This document shows positions 23,839 to 33,032 of a DNA stretch of 64,000 bases, piece by piece. Numbering within the stretch: the first letter of the stretch is position 1; each line of letters opens with the position of its first letter. The notes under the pieces were generated by a model. The model was not told the DNA's origin and made no database searches. It saw only the letters and a program-made list of their open reading frames with translations. The stretch is from Gemmatimonadota bacterium (lineage in GTDB: Bacteria; Gemmatimonadota; Gemmatimonadetes; Longimicrobiales; Gaopeijiaceae): contig JAJEBR010000128.1 in assembly GCA_022822445.1 (NCBI GenBank), positions 1 to 64,000 of the forward strand, given 5' to 3'. Both the position numbers and the translations under genes were made by a program.

Positions 23839-25090
23839 CGCTCTACGCGTCGGTGTCTTCTCCGAAGTCGGGTGCACCGGCTCCGGCAATCGACATTTCA
23901 GCGGCGTAAGCAATTTCCTGTCTTACAACGTCCGGTACTGCAGGCGGCGCGGCCTGGAGATGGATCTGCACAGCTACGCCGACGACGACCGGATCGACGA
24001 GGACGGCTCGGTCCAACTCTTCGGATGGCGGCCCCGCGTGCTGGTCCGCGTCGATCCGACCATCCCCCAGGACCTGCGCCACGTCGTGCCCGACCAGCGG
24101 ATTCTGCGTGCGGCCGCGGCGCGCCGCTACGACGTGATCAATGTGATCGCGCCGGGCACGATGGGGATGCAGGGCGTGTGGGTAGCCCGCCGCCTGGGCG
24201 TCCCGGTGGTGGCCATGTACACCACCAGCATCGCCGAATACGCCGGCAAGCGGGCGGCCGAGGTGTTCGGGTCGATCGAGGCGGTGAAGGCGCCCACCGT
24301 GTCCGCCACGGAAGCGATCGGGTGGTGGGTGATGCGCAGGTTCTACTCGCAGCGCAACGGAATCGAGGCTGTGCTGGCGCCCACCCGCCGGACGCTCGAG
24401 GCCATCGGACCCCGGCTGGACGCGCCGCTCTCGATACTGGGACGAGGCGTGGACACCGAGCTGTTCCGGCCGGCCGAAGGGGCGGATCCCGCGGGTCGGG
24501 ACGCCCGGGATCGGGAGGCCCGGAACCGGGGGACCCGGGACAGGGACGTTCGTGCCCCCGACGCCGGGCCGCTGATCCTCTATTCGGGAAGGCTCCACCG
24601 TGGCGACAAGGGCCTCGACCGCTTCATCGAGATCCTCGACGCGGTTCCCGAGGCTCGACTCCTGGTGGTCGGGGACGGTCCCCACCGCGAGGGACTGGAG
24701 GCCGATCTCGGCCACCGCGCGGAGTTCACCGGCAAGCTGGCGGGCGAGGAGCTCGCGGCGGCCTACCGTCGTTGCGACTTCTTCGTCTTTCCGAGCAAGC
24801 ACGACACCTTCGGGCAGGTCGTGATGGAAGCGATGGCGTCCGGACTGCCCGTGGTCGTGACGAACCGGGGCGGCCCTCAGGAACTCGTGGACGACGGCGT
24901 CACCGGATTCGTGGCGGACGAGGAGAGTTTTGTGGACCGTGTACGCGAGCTCGCGGCGGCTCCCGACCTGCGACGCAGGATGGGCCGCAAGGCGAGGGAG
25001 GCGGCGGAAGCCAGAAGCTGGACACGTATCTTCGATGAACTGATGGGACACTACCGGCGCCTTGCGGCGAGCAGGGAGGAGTCAGAGTGA
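23831..25090 (+). CDS. Glycosyltransferase family 4 (GT-B fold)
   Basis: A TTG at 23831 overlaps the PAP2 end and gives 419 residues. The N-terminal half starts LRVGVFSEVG and FSGVSNFLSYN; the C-terminal half has ILYSGRLHRGDKGLDRFIEI, LLVVGDGPHREGLEA, FFVFPSKHDTFGQVVMEAMA and GLPVVVTNRGGPQELV, the EX7E and nucleotide sites of GT4. GRGVDTELFRP is shared with sulfoquinovosyl/mannosyl and diacylglycerol glycosyltransferases. Between the domains a stretch of Arg/Asp repeats (about residues 217-238) is an unusual low-complexity linker. The response-regulator gene overlaps its stop (GTGA). It probably makes a glycolipid from diacylglycerol, by context. Confidence 0.88.
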   Translation: MSDALRVGVFSEVGCTGSGNRHFSGVSNFLSYNVRYCRRRGLEMDLHSYADDDRIDEDGSVQLFGWRPRVLVRVDPTIPQDLRHVVPDQRILRAAAARRYDVINVIAPGTMGMQGVWVARRLGVPVVAMYTTSIAEYAGKRAAEVFGSIEAVKAPTVSATEAIGWWVMRRFYSQRNGIEAVLAPTRRTLEAIGPRLDAPLSILGRGVDTELFRPAEGADPAGRDARDREARNRGTRDRDVRAPDAGPLILYSGRLHRGDKGLDRFIEILDAVPEARLLVVGDGPHREGLEADLGHRAEFTGKLAGEELAAAYRRCDFFVFPSKHDTFGQVVMEAMASGLPVVVTNRGGPQELVDDGVTGFVADEESFVDRVRELAAAPDLRRRMGRKAREAAEARSWTRIFDELMGHYRRLAASREESE

Positions 25091-25857
25091 CAAACCGCGA
25101 AACTCCCGGGAGGGCCGCGCGGATCCTCGTCGTCGAGGACGAAGCCGAAATCGCCGCCCTGGTAGCCTATCAGCTCACTCGGGAGGGATACCGGGTAGAA
25201 ACCGCTGCCAACGGCACCGAGGCACTCAATGCGCTTCGCAGGGAACGACCGGACCTGGTGGTTCTCGACCGGATGCTGCCCGAAGTGTCCGGGGACGAGG
25301 TGCTTCAGGCGATTCGCTCCGACGCACGCACGCTGACCATGCCCGTCCTGGTACTGACGGCCAAGCGCGAGCAGCAGGACCGGATAGCCGGGCTGAAACT
25401 CGGGGCCGACGACTACCTGACGAAGCCGTTCAGTCCCCGGGAACTCGTACTAAGGGTCGATGCGATCCTGAGGCGGGCCCACGGTGAACGCAAGCGTGCC
25501 GCCGGCGGCGGACGGATCCTCCGCGTCGGGCCGCTCAGGGTCGATGTCGCGGCTCACATCGTCACCCTGGACGGGGAGGAGCTCAACCTCACGCCCACGG
25601 AGTTCCGGCTCCTGCGCACCCTCATGGAGCGGCGCGGCCGCACACAGACCCGTCGGCAGCTCCTCACCGAGGCGTGGCAGATCGAGTCCACCATGGCCAA
25701 CCGGATCCGAACGCGAACGGTAGACATGCACGTGCGGCGGCTACGCGGGAAGATGGGGGCAGCGGGCGAGTGGATCGAAACCGTGAGGGGATTCGGATAC
25801 CGCTTCCAGGAGCACGCGGACGCGCAACCGCGGCGCGCCCGTCAGAGTTCGTCGTAG
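25087..25857 (+). CDS. OmpR/PhoB-type response regulator, no kinase nearby
   Basis: The GTG at 25087 overlaps the glycosyltransferase stop. The protein has 256 residues. The receiver domain has the acidic pair VVEDEAE, phospho-acceptor Asp61 (LVVLDRMLPE), Thr91 (VLVLTAK) and Lys113 (DDYLTKPF). The output domain is the winged helix of OmpR/PhoB (ELNLTPTEFRLLRTLM, RTRTVDMHVRRLRGKM, VRGFGYRF). It is the last gene of the lipid operon and no histidine kinase is encoded here. PhoB-like regulators often govern phospholipid-to-glycolipid exchange under phosphate stress, which would fit the operon, but the signal is unproven. The last 16 bases overlap the convergent lipoprotein gene. Confidence 0.93.
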   Translation: MTNRETPGRAARILVVEDEAEIAALVAYQLTREGYRVETAANGTEALNALRRERPDLVVLDRMLPEVSGDEVLQAIRSDARTLTMPVLVLTAKREQQDRIAGLKLGADDYLTKPFSPRELVLRVDAILRRAHGERKRAAGGGRILRVGPLRVDVAAHIVTLDGEELNLTPTEFRLLRTLMERRGRTQTRRQLLTEAWQIESTMANRIRTRTVDMHVRRLRGKMGAAGEWIETVRGFGYRFQEHADAQPRRARQSSS

Positions 25858-26354
25858 TTCAGCAGCTTCCAGCCGCTGGCGTGCTCGACGAAAACGTCGA
25901 AGGACGACAGCGTGCCGGTCTCCCCCGTCTCGGGGCGCCGGACCACGACCTCGGCGCGGGAATGGAGCTGGAAGTCGTCGTAGGATTCGGGTGATTCGGT
26001 AAACCGCAGCGACACCAGCTCCAGCCGGCTTCCGCCGAACTGGCTCAGCAGTTGCCGCAGACCCTTGCGGGAGTTGACGTCGTTCAGGCTCCAGACGAAG
26101 TCGAACGGCGTGTATTCCCCGTCCGGCATCTGCGGCCACAGCGCTGCTTCGTATTCATCCCTGGTGATCAGGAAGCGCTCAAGCGCCTCTGCGTCGCTTT
26201 CGGCCAGTGCTTCCAGCACGCTCGCGACCAGGGTTTCCGCGCTTGGGCGGGTGTTGTCAAGCCTGTAGGAGGGGCCCGGTGCGCCGCAGGAGACACCGCT
26301 GGCCGCCGCCCAGAGGACGGCGGCCAGCGGAGCGATCTTCCCTCTAATCCACAT
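25842..26354 (-). CDS. Lipoprotein of unknown function
   Basis: A protein of 170 residues. The signal peptide ends in SGVSC, a lipobox with Cys23. The mature part (SAETLVASVLEALAESDAEA, then FDVFVEHASGWKLLNYDEL) looks like a small alpha+beta barrel of the NTF2/DUF4440 shape, whose ending GWKLLNYDEL is typical, but no catalytic residues are obvious. Its 3' end overlaps the response regulator's 3' end by 16 bp. Probably an envelope protein with a binding role; not further assignable. Confidence 0.55.
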   Translation of the reverse strand: MWIRGKIAPLAAVLWAAASGVSCGAPGPSYRLDNTRPSAETLVASVLEALAESDAEALERFLITRDEYEAALWPQMPDGEYTPFDFVWSLNDVNSRKGLRQLLSQFGGSRLELVSLRFTESPESYDDFQLHSRAEVVVRRPETGETGTLSSFDVFVEHASGWKLLNYDEL

Positions 26355-26391
26355 GCGTGTAGACTCGGGGTACGTAGCGGGTCCCGTGCGA

Positions 26392-28200
26392 TCAGTTGCC
26401 CGTGTGGTTCGGGCGCGAGTCGCTGCCGTCGATCGACCATATGGTCCAGCCGGCGTACCACGCCTCGCTCAGTGCGGTCCCCGGAGCCACGGCCCCCGGG
26501 TAGTCGGTGGCCACCAGAGTCCGTCCGTCCGTCGGGGCGAAGAGGGTGACACCATCGAAGTTCACGCTGGACAGGTCGAAGGCCTCGTAGTTCGATGGCA
26601 CCGCCGACGCTACGATGTCCGGCGGCGAATCCATGCTGCCGATGTTGTTGTAGCCTTCCCGCAGCATCGGATCGGTGACCATGTTGTTGAAGCCGTCGGT
26701 CATGAAGAACTCCATGTTCTCCTGCGTGGTGTAGCCGGAGCAACCCTCGAAGTTCTCCTGGGAATCGCCCGCGCCGGCGTTGTTCCAGACGACCGAGCCC
26801 TCGATGGTCAGCGTCTCGGCGGGGTTGGTGTTGCCCTCGAGCCGCTTGTCCGCGGCCACGACCGTTCCCGCGTTCTCGACGCAGAAGCCGGCGTCGCCGA
26901 AGTCACGGAAGATGGAGTTGTAGATGCGGTAGTGGGACCCTTCGCGGAACTGCACACCGCGGTCGCCGTTCGGACCCGCGATCTCGCCGGTCTGGAAGTC
27001 CTCGTCGCCCCCGATCATGGTGGCGTTCGCGATGACCGCCGTCGACTGCGGCGCCAGGTCCGCGTCCTCGCCGTCGTTGGAGAGCTCCATGCCGTTGTCG
27101 GCCTCGTCGCCGCGCTGCTGGCCGATCACGAACTGCATGAAGCCGCGATAGCCGTCGGTGCCGTCGACCGAGTCGTCGCCGATGCCGGTCACCACCAGGT
27201 GGTCGACCGAGACGGTGCCGCCGAAGGGCTCGATGCCGTCGTCAACGTTGTAGTGGATCTGCACATACGAGATGGTCGTGGCCGCACCGACGCCCTGAAG
27301 CGCCAGGCCGTTGAGCTCGTCTGAAGGAGTCACCCGGTCACCGGCGAACTCGATGCGCACCCCGCGCAGGATGCCCGAGCCGTCCATGTCGTCCTCACCG
27401 CCGAAGAAGCCGGAGTCGCCTTCGCCCTGCGCTTCGTCACCGGCGTTGGTCTGGGCCTGGCCGTTGATGATGAGGCCGCCCCAGTCGCCCCGGTCGCGCT
27501 GTCCGCGCGGCTTGTCCGAGGTGAACACGATCACCTCGTCGGCCGTCGGCGCGCGATCCTCGCCGTCGGTGGCGTCCGCGATCAGCTGCGAACCGCGGCT
27601 CACGACCAGATAGGCCCCGCGCACGCCCTGCGGCAGGTCGGTCTTGCCCAGGATGGTCGTGCCCGGCTCGATCGTCAGCGTGGCCTGGACGCACCCGCTC
27701 CTGGTGCCGTCGATGCCGCAGTCCGCGCCGACGAAGGTGGGCTGCTGCAGGATCCACACCTTGTCGGCGGTCCAGGTCGTATTCTCCAGGATGTCCTGGG
27801 TCACCAGCTCGAAGGTCGGCGGCTCTTCGGGGATCTGGGCCGAGACCGCCGCGGACGGTGTTTCGCCGACGGTGTTGATCGCGAAAACCTGGCCGGTGTA
27901 GGTGGCGCCGGCGGTCAGGTCGGTGAAGGTTGCCGAGGTTTCCCCGTTCTGGCTGCGGGCGGTCTCACCGGGGGTGGACAGCGTCGCGCGGTGGCCTGTG
28001 GCGCCAGTGCCGGGACTCCAGTTGAGGGTGATGGTGGTTCCGTCCACGGAGGCCGTGACGCCCGTGGGAGCTCCCGGGGCGGTCGGTGGTGGTGGATCGG
28101 GAGGGTCGACGGGGTCAGCGTCATCGCCGCAACCAGCGACGAAGATGCCAATCGCCAGGGCACTGATGAAGGCGAGCGGGCTTCGGGTCTGCTTTCTCAC
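26392..28200 (-). CDS. Surface lipoprotein: fibronectin III plus beta-helix region
   Basis: A protein of 602 residues. The lipobox FVAGC (Cys24) is followed by an Asp/Pro-rich linker, a fibronectin type III domain (PTGVTASVDGTTITLNW, TYTGQVFAINTVGETP) and then a long repetitive part starting FELVTQDILENTTWTADKVW. In that part, repeats such as LTIEPGTTILG, GDWGGLIINGQAQ, TTISYVQIHYNVDDGIEPFG and RIYNSIFRDFGDAGF suggest a right-handed parallel beta-helix. It is 49 bp after the TonB receptor gene on the same strand, as often seen where a receptor is paired with a surface substrate-binding lipoprotein. The ligand is unknown. Confidence 0.75.
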   Translation of the reverse strand: MRKQTRSPLAFISALAIGIFVAGCGDDADPVDPPDPPPPTAPGAPTGVTASVDGTTITLNWSPGTGATGHRATLSTPGETARSQNGETSATFTDLTAGATYTGQVFAINTVGETPSAAVSAQIPEEPPTFELVTQDILENTTWTADKVWILQQPTFVGADCGIDGTRSGCVQATLTIEPGTTILGKTDLPQGVRGAYLVVSRGSQLIADATDGEDRAPTADEVIVFTSDKPRGQRDRGDWGGLIINGQAQTNAGDEAQGEGDSGFFGGEDDMDGSGILRGVRIEFAGDRVTPSDELNGLALQGVGAATTISYVQIHYNVDDGIEPFGGTVSVDHLVVTGIGDDSVDGTDGYRGFMQFVIGQQRGDEADNGMELSNDGEDADLAPQSTAVIANATMIGGDEDFQTGEIAGPNGDRGVQFREGSHYRIYNSIFRDFGDAGFCVENAGTVVAADKRLEGNTNPAETLTIEGSVVWNNAGAGDSQENFEGCSGYTTQENMEFFMTDGFNNMVTDPMLREGYNNIGSMDSPPDIVASAVPSNYEAFDLSSVNFDGVTLFAPTDGRTLVATDYPGAVAPGTALSEAWYAGWTIWSIDGSDSRPNHTGN

Positions 28201-28249
28201 TTGTCGGTTCTCTCCAAAAGGGAAAGATGGATGGTTGGCGGAGCTCCGA

Positions 28250-31060
28250 TCAGCGGAACTCCCACGAGAGACCGACCGAGAAGGTTCGACCGGTCGAGTA
28301 CATGCGCTGGACGTGAGTGATACCGTTCGCCTCCTGCTCGAACCGATAGTCCGCGTCCAGCAGATTGGTGGCCTTGATCTTTGCGGTGGCCCCGCGCGGC
28401 AACGGAAGGCCGAAAACGACGTCCACCTGGCTCCGGGCCTTTTCGAACAGGTCCGGGATGCCGCTCCCGCCCGCGGCGGTCAGCCGGTCGCCGAAGCGAT
28501 TCAGGAAGAGCCCCGCCTCGATTCCGGCGTCGTCGGCGTAGTTCAAACCGACGTTGAAGACGTACGCAGCCTGCCCCTCCAGCGGACGGGTCTCGTTGGT
28601 CGGGTTGAAGCCGCCCTCACCACCCCGCACCTCGACCTCGGAGCCGATGAGGGAGTAGTTGGTCTGCAGGGAGAGGGGCGCAAGGGATTCCATGAACCGC
28701 CCCAGTCCCAGCCGCGCTTCGAATTCGAGACCCAGAACCGCGGCGTCCTTTGCGTTCTGGAACGAGTAGGCGGTCGAGGCGGCGGCAATGAAGACCTGTT
28801 CGATGGGGTCCGTCATGCTCTTGTAGAAGCCGCCGATCGACAGCATCTCCCCCGGACCGGGGAACCAGTCGAGCCGGAGATCGCCGCTGGTGATGCTTGC
28901 CGGGACCAGATCGGGGTTTCCGTAGAGCTGCCGCAGGCTGGTCGCCTCGGTGAACTGGAAGGGCGCCATTTCGCGGAACTCCGGGCGGTCGACCGTGCGG
29001 CTCCCGGCCAGGCGGACCTTGAGGTCCTCGCGGGGCGTCACGATCAGGTTGACCGAGGGCGCGATGTCGAGCTGGTCGATCTCCTGCAGGGAATTGCCGC
29101 GGGAGTTGAGGCCGAGGTCGTAGGCTTCGAAACGCGTCCCGACGATCGCCTGTATCTGCCGTGTGACCGACACGTCGAAGAGGAAGTACCCGGCTCCCCG
29201 GCTGTCGCTGGCATCGTAGAGGTCGCCCGGCTCGACCACATCCTCGATGGCGAATTCGCCCCGCCGCCGGGCGTTGGTGACGATCGCAGCGTCCCGGAGG
29301 GCGGAGTCGAGATCCGGGATGGTGCTCCCGATGAAGTCCCAGTTCAGCCGCCGGGCCGCGAAGTCCCGCGAACGGGTCCGCGCCTCCCCGCCCACCTTCA
29401 CGAAGGCGTCGTCGCCCAGGAACCCGACCGGCAGGCTCCAGTCCACCGCCACCGACATGTCCTCGTCGACCATGTCGCTCCAGAAGTAGCGCCCCGATTC
29501 ACCGATCGGGTGAAGGAAGAACTCCCCGTCGTCCTCAAGGTAGACGGATTCGCGCAGAAGCGGCTCGTCGCGCTGGGCGCGCGCCATGGTCGCCCGCCAC
29601 TCCAGCCGGGAGTCGCCGATCGTGGAGTGCTCGCCCGACAGCTGGCCCCACAGCATAAGCCGGGAAACGAACCGCAAACGGTCCGATCTGACCGTGCCGC
29701 CGATGTCCTCCCGATTGTCGCCGATGTAGCTGCGGGCCTCGTCGTCCGCGCTCAGGCTGGCGGTGGTCCTGAGCGAGACCTTCTGCTCCGGGTTGAACTT
29801 GACCGTGACGTTGGCGATGCTGCCCCAATTCACGTTGCGGGTGCCCCGCGAGAACTCGTAGTCCACGTTCGCCGTGCGGAGGTTCTCCGGGACTTCGGGG
29901 TTGAAGGCGGAGACGCGCCACTTGCGTTCCACCTCGCCGGTGCGCAGCGAGTAGTTGTCACCGTAGGTTCCGGCGACGAAGTACCCGAGTTCCCCGTCGC
30001 CGAAGAGGTCGGTGCGGCCGCCGATCGAGGCGTTGAAGTCCCGGTTGAGCGGAGTGGTTCCAGTCGTGGGCACAAAGGCGGCGCCGGATTCCTTGAGGGC
30101 ATTCGCGATCGAGAGGAGCTGGCCGGGATCGGCGGGCAGCCGTTCGCCGCTGTTCACGTCCCCGAGGATTTCCTCCAGGGTGGCCGGCTGTCCGCGGGTG
30201 CCGTCGTCGAACCCGGTCCAGTCACGGCCGCCACCGGCATAGCTGAGGAAGCCGCCCCGGAACTGGCTTGCGGTGTTGACGCTTGTCCCCATGCCGACAC
30301 GAACGACGCGCTCGTTCGGAAAGTCCCGGGTCTCGATCCTGACCGAACCCCCCGAGAAGTCGGCCGGCAGGTCCGGGGTGTACGACTTCTGGGTCTGGAG
30401 ACTCTCCAGGAAGCCCGCCGGGAAGAGGTCGAGGGGGACCACTTCGCGCTCCGGTTCCGGGCTCGGGAGGGAGGACCCGTTCAGGGAGGTCTGCGAGTAC
30501 CGCTCCCCGAGTCCCCGCACGAAGACGTACTTGCCTTCGGAAACCGTCACGCCCGTGAGGCGCTTGGCGATCTCCGCGGCGTCCGAGTCGGGGCGACGGC
30601 CGATTTCGACCGAACCGACTGCCTCCACCAGCGACGTGGAGGTCCGGCGCGCATCGAGGAGGAAGGCCTGGCTGCCCCGTTCCCGCTCCGCGGAAACCGT
30701 GATCCCCCCGACCTCCAGCACTTGCGTTTCCAGTGTCAGGTCCAACGACGTGGCCCGGTCCTCGACCACCTCCACGTCGGTGACGGTCTTGGTGCTGTAC
30801 CCAATCAGCGTCACGGTGACGCTGACGGTCCCGTACGGGACATGGTCCAGCACATAGCGGCCATCGAGGTCGGTCAGCGCGCCGCCGTCGGTGCCGTCGT
30901 TCACGGTCACCTGGGCGCTCACCAGGGGGCGCCCCGTGTCGGCGTCCTTCACGTAGCCGATGATTCGTGAGGTCGAGCCGCCGTTCTGGGCGGCAGCCGG
31001 TGCCGCCAGACACGGAAGTGCAAGACAAAGTGTCAGAGATGCACGAAGAATGTGCGTCAT
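28250..31060 (-). CDS. TonB-dependent outer-membrane receptor
   Basis: A protein of 936 residues. Signal peptide to about residue 25 (AAPAAAQ), a carboxypeptidase-regulatory-like domain (IIGYVKDADTGRPLVSAQVT, GYSTKTVTDVEV), then a plug domain (IAKRLTGVTVSEGKYVFVRG, LGERYSQTSLNGSSLPSPEP) and a barrel of many antiparallel strands ending FSVGLSWEFR. The final residue is Arg after the aromatic Phe rather than a terminal Phe. It imports a ligand across the outer membrane with TonB energy. It is followed by a beta-helix lipoprotein that may present the ligand. The upstream region holds copy B of the 39-bp motif. Nothing indicates a role in the glucan locus 18 kb away. Confidence 0.93.
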   Translation of the reverse strand: MTHILRASLTLCLALPCLAAPAAAQNGGSTSRIIGYVKDADTGRPLVSAQVTVNDGTDGGALTDLDGRYVLDHVPYGTVSVTVTLIGYSTKTVTDVEVVEDRATSLDLTLETQVLEVGGITVSAERERGSQAFLLDARRTSTSLVEAVGSVEIGRRPDSDAAEIAKRLTGVTVSEGKYVFVRGLGERYSQTSLNGSSLPSPEPEREVVPLDLFPAGFLESLQTQKSYTPDLPADFSGGSVRIETRDFPNERVVRVGMGTSVNTASQFRGGFLSYAGGGRDWTGFDDGTRGQPATLEEILGDVNSGERLPADPGQLLSIANALKESGAAFVPTTGTTPLNRDFNASIGGRTDLFGDGELGYFVAGTYGDNYSLRTGEVERKWRVSAFNPEVPENLRTANVDYEFSRGTRNVNWGSIANVTVKFNPEQKVSLRTTASLSADDEARSYIGDNREDIGGTVRSDRLRFVSRLMLWGQLSGEHSTIGDSRLEWRATMARAQRDEPLLRESVYLEDDGEFFLHPIGESGRYFWSDMVDEDMSVAVDWSLPVGFLGDDAFVKVGGEARTRSRDFAARRLNWDFIGSTIPDLDSALRDAAIVTNARRRGEFAIEDVVEPGDLYDASDSRGAGYFLFDVSVTRQIQAIVGTRFEAYDLGLNSRGNSLQEIDQLDIAPSVNLIVTPREDLKVRLAGSRTVDRPEFREMAPFQFTEATSLRQLYGNPDLVPASITSGDLRLDWFPGPGEMLSIGGFYKSMTDPIEQVFIAAASTAYSFQNAKDAAVLGLEFEARLGLGRFMESLAPLSLQTNYSLIGSEVEVRGGEGGFNPTNETRPLEGQAAYVFNVGLNYADDAGIEAGLFLNRFGDRLTAAGGSGIPDLFEKARSQVDVVFGLPLPRGATAKIKATNLLDADYRFEQEANGITHVQRMYSTGRTFSVGLSWEFR

Positions 31061-31399
31061 GATTCAAGTCCCCTGGACGTGGGTGGTCGTGCCACAGGGG
31101 ACATGATGCCGTGCGAACGTAACGGGGACTTCGGAGGCCACGTAACGAAACTGCGACCATGGCGCGGGTCGGCGATGCTTCCGCACCGACCCGCGTGCCG
31201 CTCAACGGGTCATTTTGTAAAGAACACTTTACTTAATGTCATGTTTACCATACATTCCTGACGAGGGCGCTGCGGAAGTGCGGGCGCAGATTGACTCAAG
31301 GGAGATTCCGCCATTGCAGACGACCGTGTATCCGGCGGGATCCGGCCAGGCTGCCCCGCGGGGCCGGCCCGGGTTTTGTCCGAGGGTTCCCTGCGAGCC
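31061..31399. other. Intergenic region between receptor and amidase genes
   Basis: A stretch of 339 bp between the TonB receptor start and the amidase end, both on the minus strand. It holds copy B of the conserved AT-rich motif (31216-31254) and otherwise no ORF with convincing coding character. The receptor promoter should lie here. Confidence 0.6.
31216..31254 (+). promoter_or_regulatory. Conserved AT-rich 39-bp motif, copy B
   Basis: It reads TGTAAAGAACACTTTACT, then TAATGTCATGTTTACC and ATACA. The palindrome TGTAAAG-N4-CTTTAC is followed at fixed distance by TGTCATGTTT, as in copies A and C. No plus-strand gene follows; it lies 156 bp upstream of the receptor on the minus strand, so it may act as an operator in either orientation. 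Confidence 0.55.
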
Positions 31400-33013
31400 T
31401 TATCCCGGCCCCTCCGTCAAGCTCGGCGCGACTCGCGCCAGGGTCGCCTGTTCCAGGTCATACGCGTAGGAGAGCAGCTCCGCGTCACTCCATAGATCGC
31501 CGATGAAAGCCAGCACGAAGGGGGTGCCGTCCTCGTAGTAGGCGAAGGGAACCGTGACGGTGGGCAGGCCGATGTCGTTGATGATGTTGCTCGGAAGCTC
31601 GGCGTGGTTGTTGGGGCGGTAGTCGGGGCGCTCCGGATCCTCGACCAGGGGACGGATCGGCTCTCCCGCCTGGGGAAAGAAGAGCCCGTCGAGATCGTTC
31701 TCCTCCATGACGGACCGGAAGAGCGCCCGCATCTCACGGCGCCAGGCCTGGAAGGCGTCGCCCTCCTCCGTAGCGGTCGGCGCGACCGGAGGCCTGCTGC
31801 GACCACCACGAAAGTCGCGCCCCGCCAGCGCCTCCCACTCCTCGATGCTGCGGAAGGCGGCGGACGGGCCCAGCCCCTGCAGGTATACCGCCATGTCGTG
31901 GCTCCCGGAGGGCGCTCGGGGATTCTCCCCGTACAGTTCCACCCATCCGCTTCCGGCGAAGGGATCCTCCACCACCTGCGCCCCTTCGCGCTCCAGCACT
32001 CGCACCGCATCCTCGTACAGCGCGGCGGTCTCCGGCGCCAGGGGAAGGAAGGAGGTGCGCCAACCCGTGCCGACGAGTCCGAACCGTTTGCCCGCGAGCG
32101 CGGTGGTGGCGAGCCGGGCGGCGAACCCTCCCTCGGGGATGTGCCCCTCCCCGGCGTAGGAAGCAAAATCCTCCGGGCTCGGGCCGGCGATCACATCCAG
32201 GGTCAGCGCAGCGTCGCGCACGGTGCGGGCGAGCGGGCCGACTACGTCACGATACGTGGCATCCATGGGAACCACGCCCTCCAGGGGAACGAGACCGAAT
32301 GTGGGCTTGACCCCGACCAGCGCCTGCGCCGCCGCCGGGTTCTGGATCGACCCGCCGGTCTCGGTGCCCAGCCCCAGGACGGCGAAGCTTGCGTTCACGG
32401 CGGTCGCGGTGCCGCCGCTCGATCCGCCCGGCGCCCGGTCCACCGCGTACGGGTTGAGCGTCTCCCCGGCGACGCTGCTGCGGGTGCGGGTCCCGTGCCC
32501 CGCGAAGTCCGGCATGTTGGTCTTGCCCAGGATGATCGCGCCCGCCGCCCGGAGCCGCTCCACCGCCACCGCATCGTCCCCCGGGATCATGTCCACGCCA
32601 CCCGTCGCGGCGCTGAAGCCGTCAAAGCCGGCCGTCGTCACCAGTCCCCCGTAGTCGAGGTTGTCCTTGATGACGACCGGAACGCCGTGGAGCGGACCGC
32701 GCGGACCTGAAGTGGCGAGTTCCGCATCGAGTGCTGCCGCAATCTGCAGCACCTCCGGGTTCATCGAGATGAAGGCGTTGTAGTGGTTCTCGTACCGCCC
32801 GATCCGGTCGAGAAAGGCCTGGGTGAGCTCGGTGACCGTGTACCGGGACGCGAGGAGGTCCTCGTGGACCTGGACGGCGGTGAGCTCGACGACCTCGACA
32901 TCGGCGGGGCCGGGTGAGGGGAGGTCGCCGGGTGTGACCGCCATGACCGTGATCGCAAGGATCGGCCATGCGATCATTCGGACCGCGCTGCCTGTTCGGA
33001 TTGGATGGATCAT
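31400..33013 (-). CDS. Secreted amidase (amidase signature family)
   Basis: A protein of 537 residues with an N-terminal hydrophobic segment (MIAWPILAITVMAV) for export. The amidase signature Ser-cisSer-Lys triad is complete: Lys116 (VVIKDN), Ser198 (APGGSSGGTA) and Ser222 (GTETGGSIQNP). Further hallmarks are ILGKTNMPDF and LVGVKPTFGLV. Enzymes of the family hydrolyse amide bonds of varied substrates, from peptide amides to nitrile-derived amides; a periplasmic location suggests peptides or external amides. The gene is alone in its orientation, 339 bp before the TonB receptor. Start at 33013; a methionine at residue 13 is an alternative. Confidence 0.9.
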   Translation of the reverse strand: MIHPIRTGSAVRMIAWPILAITVMAVTPGDLPSPGPADVEVVELTAVQVHEDLLASRYTVTELTQAFLDRIGRYENHYNAFISMNPEVLQIAAALDAELATSGPRGPLHGVPVVIKDNLDYGGLVTTAGFDGFSAATGGVDMIPGDDAVAVERLRAAGAIILGKTNMPDFAGHGTRTRSSVAGETLNPYAVDRAPGGSSGGTATAVNASFAVLGLGTETGGSIQNPAAAQALVGVKPTFGLVPLEGVVPMDATYRDVVGPLARTVRDAALTLDVIAGPSPEDFASYAGEGHIPEGGFAARLATTALAGKRFGLVGTGWRTSFLPLAPETAALYEDAVRVLEREGAQVVEDPFAGSGWVELYGENPRAPSGSHDMAVYLQGLGPSAAFRSIEEWEALAGRDFRGGRSRPPVAPTATEEGDAFQAWRREMRALFRSVMEENDLDGLFFPQAGEPIRPLVEDPERPDYRPNNHAELPSNIINDIGLPTVTVPFAYYEDGTPFVLAFIGDLWSDAELLSYAYDLEQATLARVAPSLTEGPG

Positions 33014-33032
33014 GGGTCTACCGGCCCTTACC

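Noticed and set aside
27902-30970. Long plus-strand open frame of about 1020 codons
   Set aside because: It is antisense to the beta-helix lipoprotein and TonB receptor genes, whose domains are clear; its His/Arg/Val-rich composition is typical of a GC-skew shadow frame.
28250-31060. TonB receptor considered as the missing SusC of the glucan locus
   Set aside because: It is 15 kb away, has no operator palindrome, has no SusD next to it and pairs with a beta-helix lipoprotein instead.
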